In this document: positions 43,486-53,010 of the stretch, piece after piece
Layout: every line of letters begins with the position of its first letter
Numbering within the stretch: position 1 is the stretch's first letter
NCBI RefSeq assembly: GCF_965227365.1
Contig: NZ_OZ245754.1
Span: 3,968,001 to 4,032,000 of the forward strand
From: Hwanghaeella sp965227365
Lineage (GTDB): Bacteria > Pseudomonadota > Alphaproteobacteria > UBA8366 > Aestuariispiraceae
Reading direction: 5' to 3'
Length of the DNA: 64,000 bases
Notes under the pieces: generated by a model
Told to the model about the DNA's origin: nothing
Database searches by the model: none
The model's input: only the letters and a program-made list of their open reading frames with translations
Translations under genes and position numbers: made by a program

Positions 43486-44415
43486 TCAGCCCGCCTTTAC
43501 GGCGGCGACATGTCCGGCAAACGCCGGATCCTGCATCAACGCCTTGCAGCGGTCGAAGCGACCGGTAGCATAGGCCCAGAAGTCTTCCGCCGGATTGCCG
43601 TCAGCGAATTGGATCAATCCCCATAGGGTCCAAAGCAGGTCGCACATGGCCTTGTAGATCACGACCCTGCCCTTCTCGTCCGCTGTCGGCTCGCGGCCGA
43701 AATAGCCGCGCAGTAGTTCCGCTTCCTCTGTATCGTTCATGCCGGCCTCGACGGAAAGATCGCCCAGATCCCACAGCGGGTCGTTCATGCCCGAATACTC
43801 CCAGTCGACGATCCACATGACCTCGCCGTCATCCAGGAAGTTCTCGCATAATGGATCGCAATGGCAAGGGGCTAGCGGGGCCGGGTTGGCTTGCAGCGCC
43901 CCCTTCACCGGGTCGGCGGCCTTGACGATATCGTGGTATCCATCCGGCAGGGCGACATCCTTGGTGGAAAGGATTTTCAGATAATCCTCGATCATGGAAA
44001 AGAGCTCAAATCGGAAATCGAAACTCTCCCCGGAATTGTGGAGCTTCGCGAGTGCCTTGCCGGCGCGTTCCGGCGAACCCGGCCTTTCGGAAAAGAGGGC
44101 GGGCGTCATCGTCACGATATCGTCGATCGCCCTTGTGATCATGACGCCCGACGTCGGATCAGCCCAAAGCACTTCCGCCGAGACACCGGCCTTCCAGGCG
44201 GCTTTCGCGTTGGTCAGTTCCACCTTCCGGTCGATATACTCTTCCGTACCGTCACCTGGAATGCGAACAATGACGCGATCTGCGCCGGTATCGACAAGAT
44301 GCACAAGGTTCGTCAGGCCACCCAGTCGGGTCACGGAACAGTTCTCTTCCGTTACTCCCTCGAACCCCGACGCGTTCTTTAATGCCGCGACGGCGGCCTG
44401 AACATTCTCCTGCAT
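43486..44415 (-). CDS. Choline-kinase-like (APH family) phosphotransferase, copy 2
   Basis: A 309-residue LicA/choline-kinase-like protein. The catalytic loop reads CHCDPLCENFL (HxD with Cys between) and the metal loop is IVDWEYSGMNDP. It is clearly related to copy 1 at 36669. It lies 19 bases downstream of the second DMGDH-type gene and is convergent with the phosphatase. The substrate is unknown. Confidence 0.85.
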   Translation of the reverse strand: MQENVQAAVAALKNASGFEGVTEENCSVTRLGGLTNLVHLVDTGADRVIVRIPGDGTEEYIDRKVELTNAKAAWKAGVSAEVLWADPTSGVMITRAIDDIVTMTPALFSERPGSPERAGKALAKLHNSGESFDFRFELFSMIEDYLKILSTKDVALPDGYHDIVKAADPVKGALQANPAPLAPCHCDPLCENFLDDGEVMWIVDWEYSGMNDPLWDLGDLSVEAGMNDTEEAELLRGYFGREPTADEKGRVVIYKAMCDLLWTLWGLIQFADGNPAEDFWAYATGRFDRCKALMQDPAFAGHVAAVKAG

Positions 44416-44434
44416 ATCGACCCCTCGTTCTGTC

Positions 44435-46858
44435 TCAAGCTTTCAGCTTCTTGTTCTCCGCATCATAAAGCGGCCCTTCGACCTTGGCGACCGCGTGCCT
44501 GTCGCCGAATACCTCAATCTCGAAACCGTCTCCATCCCAGTACGGTTTGTCGAGATAGCCGAAAATGATCGTCTTGCCCATCGTGTGTCCGAAGCCAGCA
44601 CTGGAGGCCAGGGAAACAACTTTCCCATCCAGCAGGATTGTTTCGCCGCCATATAGCGGCAGCCTGGCCTCCGTCGTGAAGGTACAGAGTTTTCGGGTCG
44701 GGCCATCAACCTTCTGTTTTTCCAACACGGGGCGGCCAATGAAGTCGCCGCCGGATTTCAGATGTACACGGAAACCCAGGCCTGCCTCGATCGGCGTCGT
44801 ATCGGGCGTAATGTCGCCCGACCAATATAGATAGCCCTTCTCCAATCGCAGACTGTCGATGGCGCGATACCCGACATCCTTGATGCCATGTTCCGCGCCA
44901 GCTTCCGCCAACGTCCTGTAGAGATGCGCACCGAATTCCGTCGGCACGTGAAGTTCCCAGCCCAGTTCCCCGACGAAGCCGATCCGGACGGCGCGTACCG
45001 GTGCGGCGCCGATGATGATCTCCCGCGCCGTGCCGAAGGGAAATGCCTCGTTGGAAACATCGTTCTCGCAAACCGACTGCAGAACGTCGCGCGCCTTGGG
45101 CCCGCAGATATTGATAACCGCGCGGGCGGAAGTCATCTCGATCAAGTGGACGGATCCGTCCTTCGGCATGTGGCGACGGATCCAATCCGCGTCGTGGGTA
45201 CCGAAGCCGGATCCCGTGACGATGTAGAAATGATCCCGGCCCAGGCGCGTGATGGTCAGGTCAGCCTCGATCCCACCGGCTTCATTGCAGAGCTGGGCGT
45301 AAATGACGGTGCCGTCGGGCTTGTCCATGTTGCAGGCGGACAGCCGCTGCAGCAGCGCAAGGGAACCGGGGCCGATCATTTCGAACTTCGCGAAGCTCGA
45401 CTGATCGATCAAGGCAACGCCCTCGCGGACGGCCTTGTGTTCCTCCTCGGCATATTTGTGCCAGCCGGGTTCTAGGAAATCGAGCTGATCAACCGGCTCG
45501 ACGCCTTCCGGCGCGAACCAAAGCGGCCGCTCCCAGCCGTTCTTGGAACCGTAGACGGCCCCTTTCGCTTTTAGAATTTCGTAAAGCGGCGACAAGCGCA
45601 GTTGACGCGCTGTCTCATGCTCCTGCCCCGGATAACGCATCTTGTAGTGATGCGCGTAATGCTCGACGGCACGGGGATACATGAATGCCTTGGCCCCATG
45701 ATGCGGACCGAAACGTCTGCAATCCAACGGCCAAAGATCCAGGCTAGGCCGCCCTTCGGTGATCCATTCGGCAATCATTTCCCCGGCCCCGCCGCCGGCG
45801 GCGATACCGTAGAGGAAGCCGGTCGCCATCATCAGATTGTCGAAGCCGGGCATCCAACCCATGACAAAATCGCCGTCCGCCGAATAGGGGATCGGCCCGT
45901 TGATCACCTGACGGATGCCGACTTCTTCGAGAATCGGTGTCACCTGCGTCGCCAGTTCGGCCAGGGGACCGAACCGGTCCAGATTGTCGGGCAGCAGCTG
46001 GCGCACGAATTCACCCGGAATTCCTTCATCCCCGAAAGGAAGGGTTCCTTCCTCATATCCGCCGATCACCATCCGGCCGCCCGCGTCCGGCTTATAGTAA
46101 ACGAGACGTTCCGGGTCGCGCAGCGTCGGCAAACCTTTTACGAGGTCCACGTCCGGCAACGGTTCGGTGACGATGTATTGATGCTCGACCGCACAGGCGG
46201 GAACCTGAATCCCCAATTTGGCGCCCAGTTCGCGACTCCACATGCCTGCGGCGAACACCACCGTCTCGGCTTCGTAGTCACCGTCCGAGGTCAGCACCCT
46301 GGTTATACGTCCGTCGCTGACGTCGAAATCGTCCACCTTCACGCCCTGACGGATCTGCGCGCCATGTTTGCGAGCCCCGGCCGCGATCGCCTGGCACAAA
46401 CTGGCGGGATCTACGTGCCCGTCGGAGGGGATGAAGGCAGCTCCCTGCAAGCCCGTAGCGTCGATATAGGGAAACAGGCTCTTTGCCTCCTCGGCGCTGA
46501 TCATCTCCATTTCCAAATCGAAACTGCGCGCCATCGTCGTCAGGCGCTTCGCTTCCAGAAGACGTTCGCGGGTGGAGGCGAGACGGAGGCTACCGACCTT
46601 CTTCCAATCGAAAGCCATCCCGGTTTCCGCTTCGAGACTGTCATACATCGCGACCGAGCGTTTCAGCATCCGTGTCGTATTTCGCGACGACCGCAGCTGC
46701 CCGACCAGCCCGGCCGCATGCCAGGTCGCCCCCTCGGTCAGGGCCGCTTTCTCAAGCAGGACGACGTCCTTTTCCCCGTTCTTTGTCAAATGATAGGCGA
46801 TTGAGCAGCCGATGATACCGCCGCCGATGATGAGGTGTTTTGCCGAATGGGTGGCCAT
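44435..46858 (-). CDS. DMGDH/sarcosine-dehydrogenase-type FAD oxidoreductase with GcvT domains (copy 2)
   Basis: An 807-residue paralogue of the oxidoreductase at 34228, with the same order: FAD domain with GGGIIG (12-17) and ATWHAAGL (His47 at the covalent-FAD position), then FAO_M, GCV_T and GCV_T_C. Conserved blocks such as GELGWELH and RLEKGY are shared. It probably demethylates a related N-methyl compound. The ATG at 46858 is chosen over one 20 codons upstream because MATHSAKHLIIGGG begins the domain. Confidence 0.88.
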   Translation of the reverse strand: MATHSAKHLIIGGGIIGCSIAYHLTKNGEKDVVLLEKAALTEGATWHAAGLVGQLRSSRNTTRMLKRSVAMYDSLEAETGMAFDWKKVGSLRLASTRERLLEAKRLTTMARSFDLEMEMISAEEAKSLFPYIDATGLQGAAFIPSDGHVDPASLCQAIAAGARKHGAQIRQGVKVDDFDVSDGRITRVLTSDGDYEAETVVFAAGMWSRELGAKLGIQVPACAVEHQYIVTEPLPDVDLVKGLPTLRDPERLVYYKPDAGGRMVIGGYEEGTLPFGDEGIPGEFVRQLLPDNLDRFGPLAELATQVTPILEEVGIRQVINGPIPYSADGDFVMGWMPGFDNLMMATGFLYGIAAGGGAGEMIAEWITEGRPSLDLWPLDCRRFGPHHGAKAFMYPRAVEHYAHHYKMRYPGQEHETARQLRLSPLYEILKAKGAVYGSKNGWERPLWFAPEGVEPVDQLDFLEPGWHKYAEEEHKAVREGVALIDQSSFAKFEMIGPGSLALLQRLSACNMDKPDGTVIYAQLCNEAGGIEADLTITRLGRDHFYIVTGSGFGTHDADWIRRHMPKDGSVHLIEMTSARAVINICGPKARDVLQSVCENDVSNEAFPFGTAREIIIGAAPVRAVRIGFVGELGWELHVPTEFGAHLYRTLAEAGAEHGIKDVGYRAIDSLRLEKGYLYWSGDITPDTTPIEAGLGFRVHLKSGGDFIGRPVLEKQKVDGPTRKLCTFTTEARLPLYGGETILLDGKVVSLASSAGFGHTMGKTIIFGYLDKPYWDGDGFEIEVFGDRHAVAKVEGPLYDAENKKLKA

Positions 46859-47161
46859 ATCCGCATCCTTTGAAAATCTCGGGGCAGAGTGGCAGGAATA
46901 CCACAAAAAACAATACACTTTGTTGGGTTATGCGATACTTATGTAGAAAAATGCTGAAACCATGATGATTTTTCCAACAAAACACCACAACTCCACATAA
47001 TTGCATCATGGCCCGTTCAATCACACGCAATGCCCTGCGACACTTTGCATCCATGGTTCAGGCGTATCTTGTTGAACACTGAACCCGGCGTTAGCGTGAC
47101 AGTAACAACGATCCGGTAGCACACGGATTTCTGCCGGAAGACAAAAACACGCGGGTGCTTC
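46859..47161. other. AT-rich intergenic region with repeated CCACAWAA elements
   Basis: About 300 bases separate the divergent oxidoreductase and metallo-hydrolase genes. CCACAAAA (46901-46908), CCACAACT (46985-46992) and CCACATAA (46993-47000) resemble the elements between proX and deoR. No gene was recognised. Confidence 0.45.
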
Positions 47162-48760
47162 ATGCGTATGACCTTCTGCGGGGCGGCCGGAACGGTCACC
47201 GGTTCGTGCTATTGGCTGAAAACCGACCAATGTCAGTTCTTGGTTGATTGCGGCATGTTTCAGGGTACCAAGACCCTGAAAGAACTGAACTACGGAACCT
47301 TCCCCTTCGATCCGAAGGAAATCGATTTCGTGCTGCTAACCCATGCGCATATCGACCATTCCGGTCTGTTGCCGAAGCTGGTCAAACAGGGGTTCAAAGG
47401 TCCGATCTTCACAACACCGGGCACGTTCGATCTGCTCGGGTACATGCTGCCGGACAGCGGCTACATCCAGGAAATGGAAGTGGAAAGGCTGAATCGTCGC
47501 AACGCGCATCGCGGTCGGCCCGCGGTCACACCGATCTACACAAAAAATGACGCGATCAACGCGTTGAACAGTTTTTCCACCGTCGAGTACGAAAGCTGGC
47601 GTGACGTCGGACGAGGCGTGCGAGCCCGATTCTGGAATGCGGGCCATATATTGGGCGCGGCCTCGATCGAGGTGGAGGTCACCTCGAGCCATCGCGATCA
47701 GCGCGTCGCGCGCATTTTGTTTTCCGGCGACATCGGCCCTGAACACAAACTGTTCCATCCGGATCCAGACGCCCCCGAAGACTGGGATTACATCTGTTGC
47801 GAAGCGACCTATGGCGGTCGCGAGCGTGAGGACGCAACCCCGGAAAAACGAAGAGCGATCCTTGAAAAAGAAGTGAACGCCGCCCTCAAGAAACGCGGCA
47901 ATCTGCTGATCCCCGCCTTCGCCGTCGAACGGACCCAGGAGTTGCTGCTGGATTTGACCGTCCTGTTCGACGCCGGACGCATCCCGGAGGTGCCCGTCTT
48001 TCTGGACAGCCCGCTTGCCATTCGGGCTACGGAGGTCTTTGCGAAAAACGCCCACGCTTTGGAAGATACCGATGCCGTCGCAAACTTGTTCAAGCGACAC
48101 AACATCCGTTTCACCGAATCCGTCGAAGAGAGCAAAATGATCGCCCGCGTAACCGGCGGCGCGATCATTATGGCCGGCAGCGGCATGTGCGAAGCGGGAC
48201 GCATCCGTCACCACCTGAAACATAATCTGTGGCGCACGGAGGCCACGGTCATGCTGGTCGGCTATCAAGCACGCGGCACGTTAGGCTCCCTGCTGGCCCA
48301 AGGCGCTACAGCGGTAAAAATCATGGGAGAGTCGATCAAAGTTGGCGCGACGATCCGCCAGATCGACGTCTATTCAGGTCACGCGGACGGCCCCCAGTTG
48401 GTCGAATGGGTGACGGAGAGGCTTCCAGTCAAATCAGCGATTTTCTTGACCCATGGGGAGGAAACGTCTCTGGCGGCGCTCCGTGACGACCTCGAGAAGT
48501 CCGGCGTTCCCTCGGCAAAAGTCATCGTTCCGCAGTTGGACGACGTCGTCGATTTGGTCGACGGCCGCGGCAAGGTTCAGTTCCGGCGCAAACCCCACAG
48601 ATTGCCGAAGGAAATGGTGCGGGAGCTGGATTGGCACAATGAACTGGCGGATTTCACATTGCGCCTGAGGGAACAGTTGGATGCGGCGGCCGACGACAAA
48701 CGCCGCAAGGTTATCCTCCGCCGGGTGAAGCGGGCCCTCGATGCCGGCAAGGGCGGTTGA
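47162..48760 (+). CDS. MBL-fold beta-CASP metallo-hydrolase (RNase-like)
   Basis: A 532-residue protein. Zn-binding HAHIDHSG lies near residue 60, followed by a beta-CASP insert and the later motifs GHADG and FLTHGE. The family includes CPSF73-like nucleases. Its substrate here is unknown. The ATG begins MRMTFCGAAGTVTGS, the usual family start. It converges with the LOG gene, with three bases between stops. Confidence 0.88.
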   Translation: MRMTFCGAAGTVTGSCYWLKTDQCQFLVDCGMFQGTKTLKELNYGTFPFDPKEIDFVLLTHAHIDHSGLLPKLVKQGFKGPIFTTPGTFDLLGYMLPDSGYIQEMEVERLNRRNAHRGRPAVTPIYTKNDAINALNSFSTVEYESWRDVGRGVRARFWNAGHILGAASIEVEVTSSHRDQRVARILFSGDIGPEHKLFHPDPDAPEDWDYICCEATYGGREREDATPEKRRAILEKEVNAALKKRGNLLIPAFAVERTQELLLDLTVLFDAGRIPEVPVFLDSPLAIRATEVFAKNAHALEDTDAVANLFKRHNIRFTESVEESKMIARVTGGAIIMAGSGMCEAGRIRHHLKHNLWRTEATVMLVGYQARGTLGSLLAQGATAVKIMGESIKVGATIRQIDVYSGHADGPQLVEWVTERLPVKSAIFLTHGEETSLAALRDDLEKSGVPSAKVIVPQLDDVVDLVDGRGKVQFRRKPHRLPKEMVRELDWHNELADFTLRLREQLDAAADDKRRKVILRRVKRALDAGKGG

Positions 48761-48763
48761 CCG

Positions 48764-49534
48764 TCACGTATCCTTCGCCGCGTAGAACTCGGAAATGACC
48801 CGCCAGGCTTCCTCCGGCGTCTGCACAAAGGTGAAGATGTCGAGATCTTCAGGCGAAATGACGCCTTCCTCGACCATCCGGTCGAAATTGATGATCGACT
48901 TCCAGTAACTCTCCCCGAACAGCAGCACGGGAATGGGTTCGATCTTCTTGGTTTGAATCAAGGTCAGGGTTTCGAACAATTCGTCCATCGTCCCGAAGCC
49001 GCCCGGGAAGATCACCAAGGCCCGCGCGCGCAACAGGAAGTGCATCTTGCGTAACGCGAAATAATGAAACTGAAAGCAGAGTTGCGGCGAAATATAGGGG
49101 TTTGGAGCCTGTTCGTGCGGCAGTGAGATATTCAACCCGACACTGATCGCCCCTTCGTCATGGGCGCCGCGGTTCGCCGCCTCCATGATCCCCGGTCCGC
49201 CGCCCGTCATAATCACGTAATCCCGCTCGGCATTTTTCTGGCCCGCTTGCGAGACGATCCGGGCAAAGTTTCGGGCCTGTTCATAGTATACGGCATGCCC
49301 CGTCCCGGTATGGGTACCTGATTGCCCCTCGACCGGATTTGCGCCGTTTGGCGCCGGCGTCCGCGAACTGCCGAACACCACGATCGTCGAATGGACGTTC
49401 TGTTCCCGCAGGCCCAGTTCGGGCTTCATGAGTTCAAGTTCCAGCCGGACGGCCCGCAATTCGTCTCGATTGAGGAATTCAGGGTCTTCGTATGCCAGTC
49501 TGTAACAAGGGTGCTGGGTTTGATCCTTCGTCAT
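48764..49534 (-). CDS. LOG family (TIGR00730-type) nucleotide-binding protein
   Basis: A 256-residue Rossmann-like protein with GGGPGIMEAANRGA and PGGFGTMDE, hallmarks of the lonely-guy family. These cleave nucleoside 5'-monophosphates to base and ribose 5-phosphate. The N-terminal extension of about 70 residues is typical of the longer bacterial form. GAGGAAA supports the ATG at 49534. It is divergent from ftsH. Confidence 0.9.
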   Translation of the reverse strand: MTKDQTQHPCYRLAYEDPEFLNRDELRAVRLELELMKPELGLREQNVHSTIVVFGSSRTPAPNGANPVEGQSGTHTGTGHAVYYEQARNFARIVSQAGQKNAERDYVIMTGGGPGIMEAANRGAHDEGAISVGLNISLPHEQAPNPYISPQLCFQFHYFALRKMHFLLRARALVIFPGGFGTMDELFETLTLIQTKKIEPIPVLLFGESYWKSIINFDRMVEEGVISPEDLDIFTFVQTPEEAWRVISEFYAAKDT

Positions 49535-49827
49535 GGTTTCCTCAAACCTGGGCTCAACAATCGATGAAGAGACAAAGCCTTCGCCGAACCGCCGCCCTCG
49601 GCCCGCGAGCAAGCGGCCTTCTCCACCCTTCACCTGTTTTGGCGACACCGCAAGATTTCAACATGGCCGGTGCATTGTGCGAGACGCCTCGCTGAGAGGG
49701 CTGCTATTGCCTAGAACGGATAACACAGCCACTCTTCCGGGCAGATACTGCACTAACGTATCCAGGACATACGACTGGTCACCGCAGGCCCGGTACGCTC
49801 AAATAGCGTAACAGCAGGTGGATAGGG

Positions 49828-51678
49828 ATGGACAAGAAAGCGCATATAAACGTCTGGTATTTCGTCGCGGCGATGCTCTTCGTCCTGGCCTTCCAGTGGT
49901 GGATGGCCCGCCAGCAGGTCGAAACCATTTCATACAGCGAGTTCCAGACCCTTCTGAAGAGCGGGAAGATCGCCGAAATCGCGATCACCGATAACAGTAT
50001 TCGCGGCGAACTTCGACAACCCATGCCGGATGGCCGCCGGTATATCTATACCGTCCGGGTGGAACCGGATTTTGCCGAGGATCTCGCAAAATACGACGTC
50101 GAATTCACCGGCGTCGTCGAGAGCAATTTCATCAACAACCTGTTGTCCTGGATTCTGCCGGCCCTGATGTTTTTCGGGCTTTGGTATTTCCTCATCCGCA
50201 AGGTGGCGGAAAAGCAGGGCTTCGGCGGCGGCTTCATGGCGGTCGGCAAGAGCAAGGCGAAAGTCGCCGTCGAAAAGGATATCCAGGTCACCTTTGACGA
50301 TGTTGCCGGTGTAGACGAAGCCAAGCAGGAACTTCAGGAAGTGGTCACCTTTCTGAAGGATCCGGACCAATATGGAAGACTTGGCGCACACATTCCCAAG
50401 GGTGTCCTGTTGGTCGGTCCGCCGGGCACGGGCAAGACACTGCTGGCCCGCGCCGTCGCCGGCGAAGCGGGCGTGCCGTTCTTCTCCATCAACGGTTCGG
50501 AATTCGTCGAAATGTTCGTTGGCGTCGGCGCCGCCCGCGTACGCGACCTTTTCGAGCAAGCCCGCAAGAGCGCTCCCTGCATCATATTCGTGGATGAAAT
50601 GGATGCCCTTGGCCGGGCCCGCGGCATTAATTCGATCGGCGGCGGCGCGGACGAAAAGGAACAGACGCTGAACCAGTTATTGGCTGAGCTCGACGGGTTC
50701 GACCCTTCGACCGGAGTCGTGCTTCTTGCCGCGACGAACCGACCGGAAGTCCTGGATCCGGCCCTGCTTCGGGCAGGCCGGTTCGACCGGCAGATCCTGG
50801 TCGACCGTCCCGACAAGGTGGGTCGTGCGCAAATTCTGAAAGTCCATTTGCGGAAGATAAAGCCGGGCCCGGATGTCGAAATTGAAGACATTGCAGCCCT
50901 GACCGCCGGTTTCAGCGGCGCCGACCTGGCCAACCTTGTGAACGAGGCCGCGATCATGGCAACCCGTCGTGACGGCGAGTCGGTCTCCATGGACGATTTC
51001 ACCCGTGCATTGGAGAGGATCATCGCCGGGCTGGAAAAGAAGAGCCGGGTGCTGAGCCCCGACGAAAGAAGAACCGTCGCCTATCACGAGACGGGCCACG
51101 CGCTGGTCACTTTGGCCCTGCCCGGCACCGACGTGGTTCACAAGATTTCCATCATTCCGCGGGGCATAGGATCGCTCGGCTACAATATTCAGCGCCCGAC
51201 GGAAGACCGCTATCTGATGACCCGCAGCGAGTTGGAAAACAAGATGGCCTGCCTGCTCGGCGGCAGGGCCGCGGAGGTTCTCGTTTTCAACAAGATCTCG
51301 ACCGGTGCCTCCAACGACTTGGACAAGGCGACCGAGATCGCCCGCAGCATGGTGATGCGATACGGAATGGACGACGGTTTGGGGCTGGCCATCTATGACG
51401 AAGAGCGCCCATTGTTCCTGGGCGGTGCCACCGTTCCGCAGCCGCAGACGCGGCGTTACAGCGAGCAAACAGCCGCGCAAATCGACGATGCGGTTCGACG
51501 TTTACTGAACAAGGCGTTTGATCGGGCCACGGCGATCCTTACCAAGAACCGGAACCTGTTGGACAAGACCGCCGCGACACTTATGGAAAAGGAAACGTTG
51601 ACCGCCGAAGAGTTGCCCCGCCCAGAGGGCGAGACACCGCCGGTGCCGGCAACGACACCTTCCGCAGCCAACGCCTGA
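49828..51678 (+). CDS. ftsH: FtsH ATP-dependent zinc metalloprotease
   Basis: A 616-residue membrane AAA+ protease. Two membrane segments (about 9-26 and 104-124) flank a periplasmic domain. The AAA module has Walker A GPPGTGKT (197-204), and the protease domain has HETGH (420-424). The N-terminus, MDKKAHINVWYFVAAM, is not the usual alphaproteobacterial main FtsH start, and tilS, folP and glmM are absent, so it is probably an additional copy. HflKC homologues occur 45 kb away. Confidence 0.95.
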   Translation: MDKKAHINVWYFVAAMLFVLAFQWWMARQQVETISYSEFQTLLKSGKIAEIAITDNSIRGELRQPMPDGRRYIYTVRVEPDFAEDLAKYDVEFTGVVESNFINNLLSWILPALMFFGLWYFLIRKVAEKQGFGGGFMAVGKSKAKVAVEKDIQVTFDDVAGVDEAKQELQEVVTFLKDPDQYGRLGAHIPKGVLLVGPPGTGKTLLARAVAGEAGVPFFSINGSEFVEMFVGVGAARVRDLFEQARKSAPCIIFVDEMDALGRARGINSIGGGADEKEQTLNQLLAELDGFDPSTGVVLLAATNRPEVLDPALLRAGRFDRQILVDRPDKVGRAQILKVHLRKIKPGPDVEIEDIAALTAGFSGADLANLVNEAAIMATRRDGESVSMDDFTRALERIIAGLEKKSRVLSPDERRTVAYHETGHALVTLALPGTDVVHKISIIPRGIGSLGYNIQRPTEDRYLMTRSELENKMACLLGGRAAEVLVFNKISTGASNDLDKATEIARSMVMRYGMDDGLGLAIYDEERPLFLGGATVPQPQTRRYSEQTAAQIDDAVRRLLNKAFDRATAILTKNRNLLDKTAATLMEKETLTAEELPRPEGETPPVPATTPSAANA

Positions 51679-51704
51679 GCGCGACGATGTTCCGCCGTTC
51701 TTGA

Positions 51705-52874
51705 TTACAGGCCGCGAACGAAGGCGGCGATCCTTTCCGCCCCTTCACCCAGCACGTCCTCAGGCTGACAAAGCGCGATCCTTACATGGTGGTCAAGACT
51801 GGGGTCGAACGCGCCCCCGGCCAGGACGGAAACCTGCTGCGCCTCCAACAGATCCTCGGAAAACTTCCTCCCGGTAACACCCAGTTCGGACAGGTCCATC
51901 AGGCAGAAGATGCCTGCTTCCGGCCGTAGGATGGAGATGCCTTTCACACCGGAGAGGTGCTGCAGGAAAATGTCACGCCGCCGGCGATAGGCTTCGCGCA
52001 TTTCCGCTTCGGCCGCTTCCTCGTTGTTCAGCGCATGCGCCGCGGCATGCTGGATGAAGGCGGAACCGCCATATTGCATGCTGTTCAGAAGATTGCGGGC
52101 ATGGATGCAAAGCTGGTCCGGCCCGACAATCCAGCCGACCCGCCAGCCGCTCATGGCGTGCGATTTGGACATGCTGCGGATAAGCACCGTCCGCTCCGGT
52201 CCGCCTTCCATGGTGTAGGGCGATGTGAAGGGGTGCTCGTAACACAGATCGGCATAAACCTCGTCCGAATAGAGCCAAAGATCGTTTTCGCGGCAGATGT
52301 TCAGAACCGCTTCCACGCTTTCCGCACTGGCTACGGCACCGGTCGGGTTGTGGGGCGAATTCAGCAGCACCGCCTTGGTTCTGGGCGTGATCGCCTGTTT
52401 CAAACCTTCCAAGTCAACGGCGAAGCCGTTCGCCGCATCCAACGGCACCGTCACAGGCACGGCCCCGCAAGCGCGGATCACCCCCTCGAACATGATATAG
52501 GGCGGGGCCAGGATGATGACCTCGTCGCCCGCCTCCAGCGTGCAGCGCATCGTGACGTAAAGCGCGTTCTGTGCGCCTGCCGTAACGGCAATGTTTCTGC
52601 GCGGCACCGGAATGCCGAGGCGCTTCTCTTCCCGCGCGGAAATCGCGTCCAACAGAACCGGAATGCCGCCTGCGCCGGAATACTTCGTGGCGCCGGCCTC
52701 CATCGCGCGGGTACATGCCTCGACCACGCCGGGCGGTGTTGCGAAATCAGGGTCGCCGACGCTGAGCACGATTATCGGTTCGCCGCGGGCCTTCATCTCC
52801 AGCGCACGGGTGTGCACGGCCCAGGCATCCGTTCCCGAAGCCGCCAAACTATCAACGAAACCGGCGTATTTCAT
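51705..52874 (-). CDS. PLP-dependent aminotransferase, AruH-like
   Basis: A 389-residue fold-type I aminotransferase. MKYAGFVDSLAASGTDAW and LSVGDPDF resemble arginine-pyruvate transaminase AruH. The PLP lysine lies in SMSKSHAMSGWRVGW, and the substrate carboxylate Arg is near the C-terminus (HHVRIALC). No aru or arginine genes are nearby, so the donor amino acid is uncertain. The ATG at 52874 fits the family start. Confidence 0.85.
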   Translation of the reverse strand: MKYAGFVDSLAASGTDAWAVHTRALEMKARGEPIIVLSVGDPDFATPPGVVEACTRAMEAGATKYSGAGGIPVLLDAISAREEKRLGIPVPRRNIAVTAGAQNALYVTMRCTLEAGDEVIILAPPYIMFEGVIRACGAVPVTVPLDAANGFAVDLEGLKQAITPRTKAVLLNSPHNPTGAVASAESVEAVLNICRENDLWLYSDEVYADLCYEHPFTSPYTMEGGPERTVLIRSMSKSHAMSGWRVGWIVGPDQLCIHARNLLNSMQYGGSAFIQHAAAHALNNEEAAEAEMREAYRRRRDIFLQHLSGVKGISILRPEAGIFCLMDLSELGVTGRKFSEDLLEAQQVSVLAGGAFDPSLDHHVRIALCQPEDVLGEGAERIAAFVRGL

Positions 52875-53010
52875 GGCAAGACATCCACTCTGCAGCAGAG
52901 AAAAAAGAGTTGGGGCGGTTCTAGATCGAATGGCTTGAGGGCGGCAAGACGCAGTCGGATGAAAAATTCCGATGTCTCGGATCAGCGGAAGCACGGCCGA
53001 TTCCGGGACG

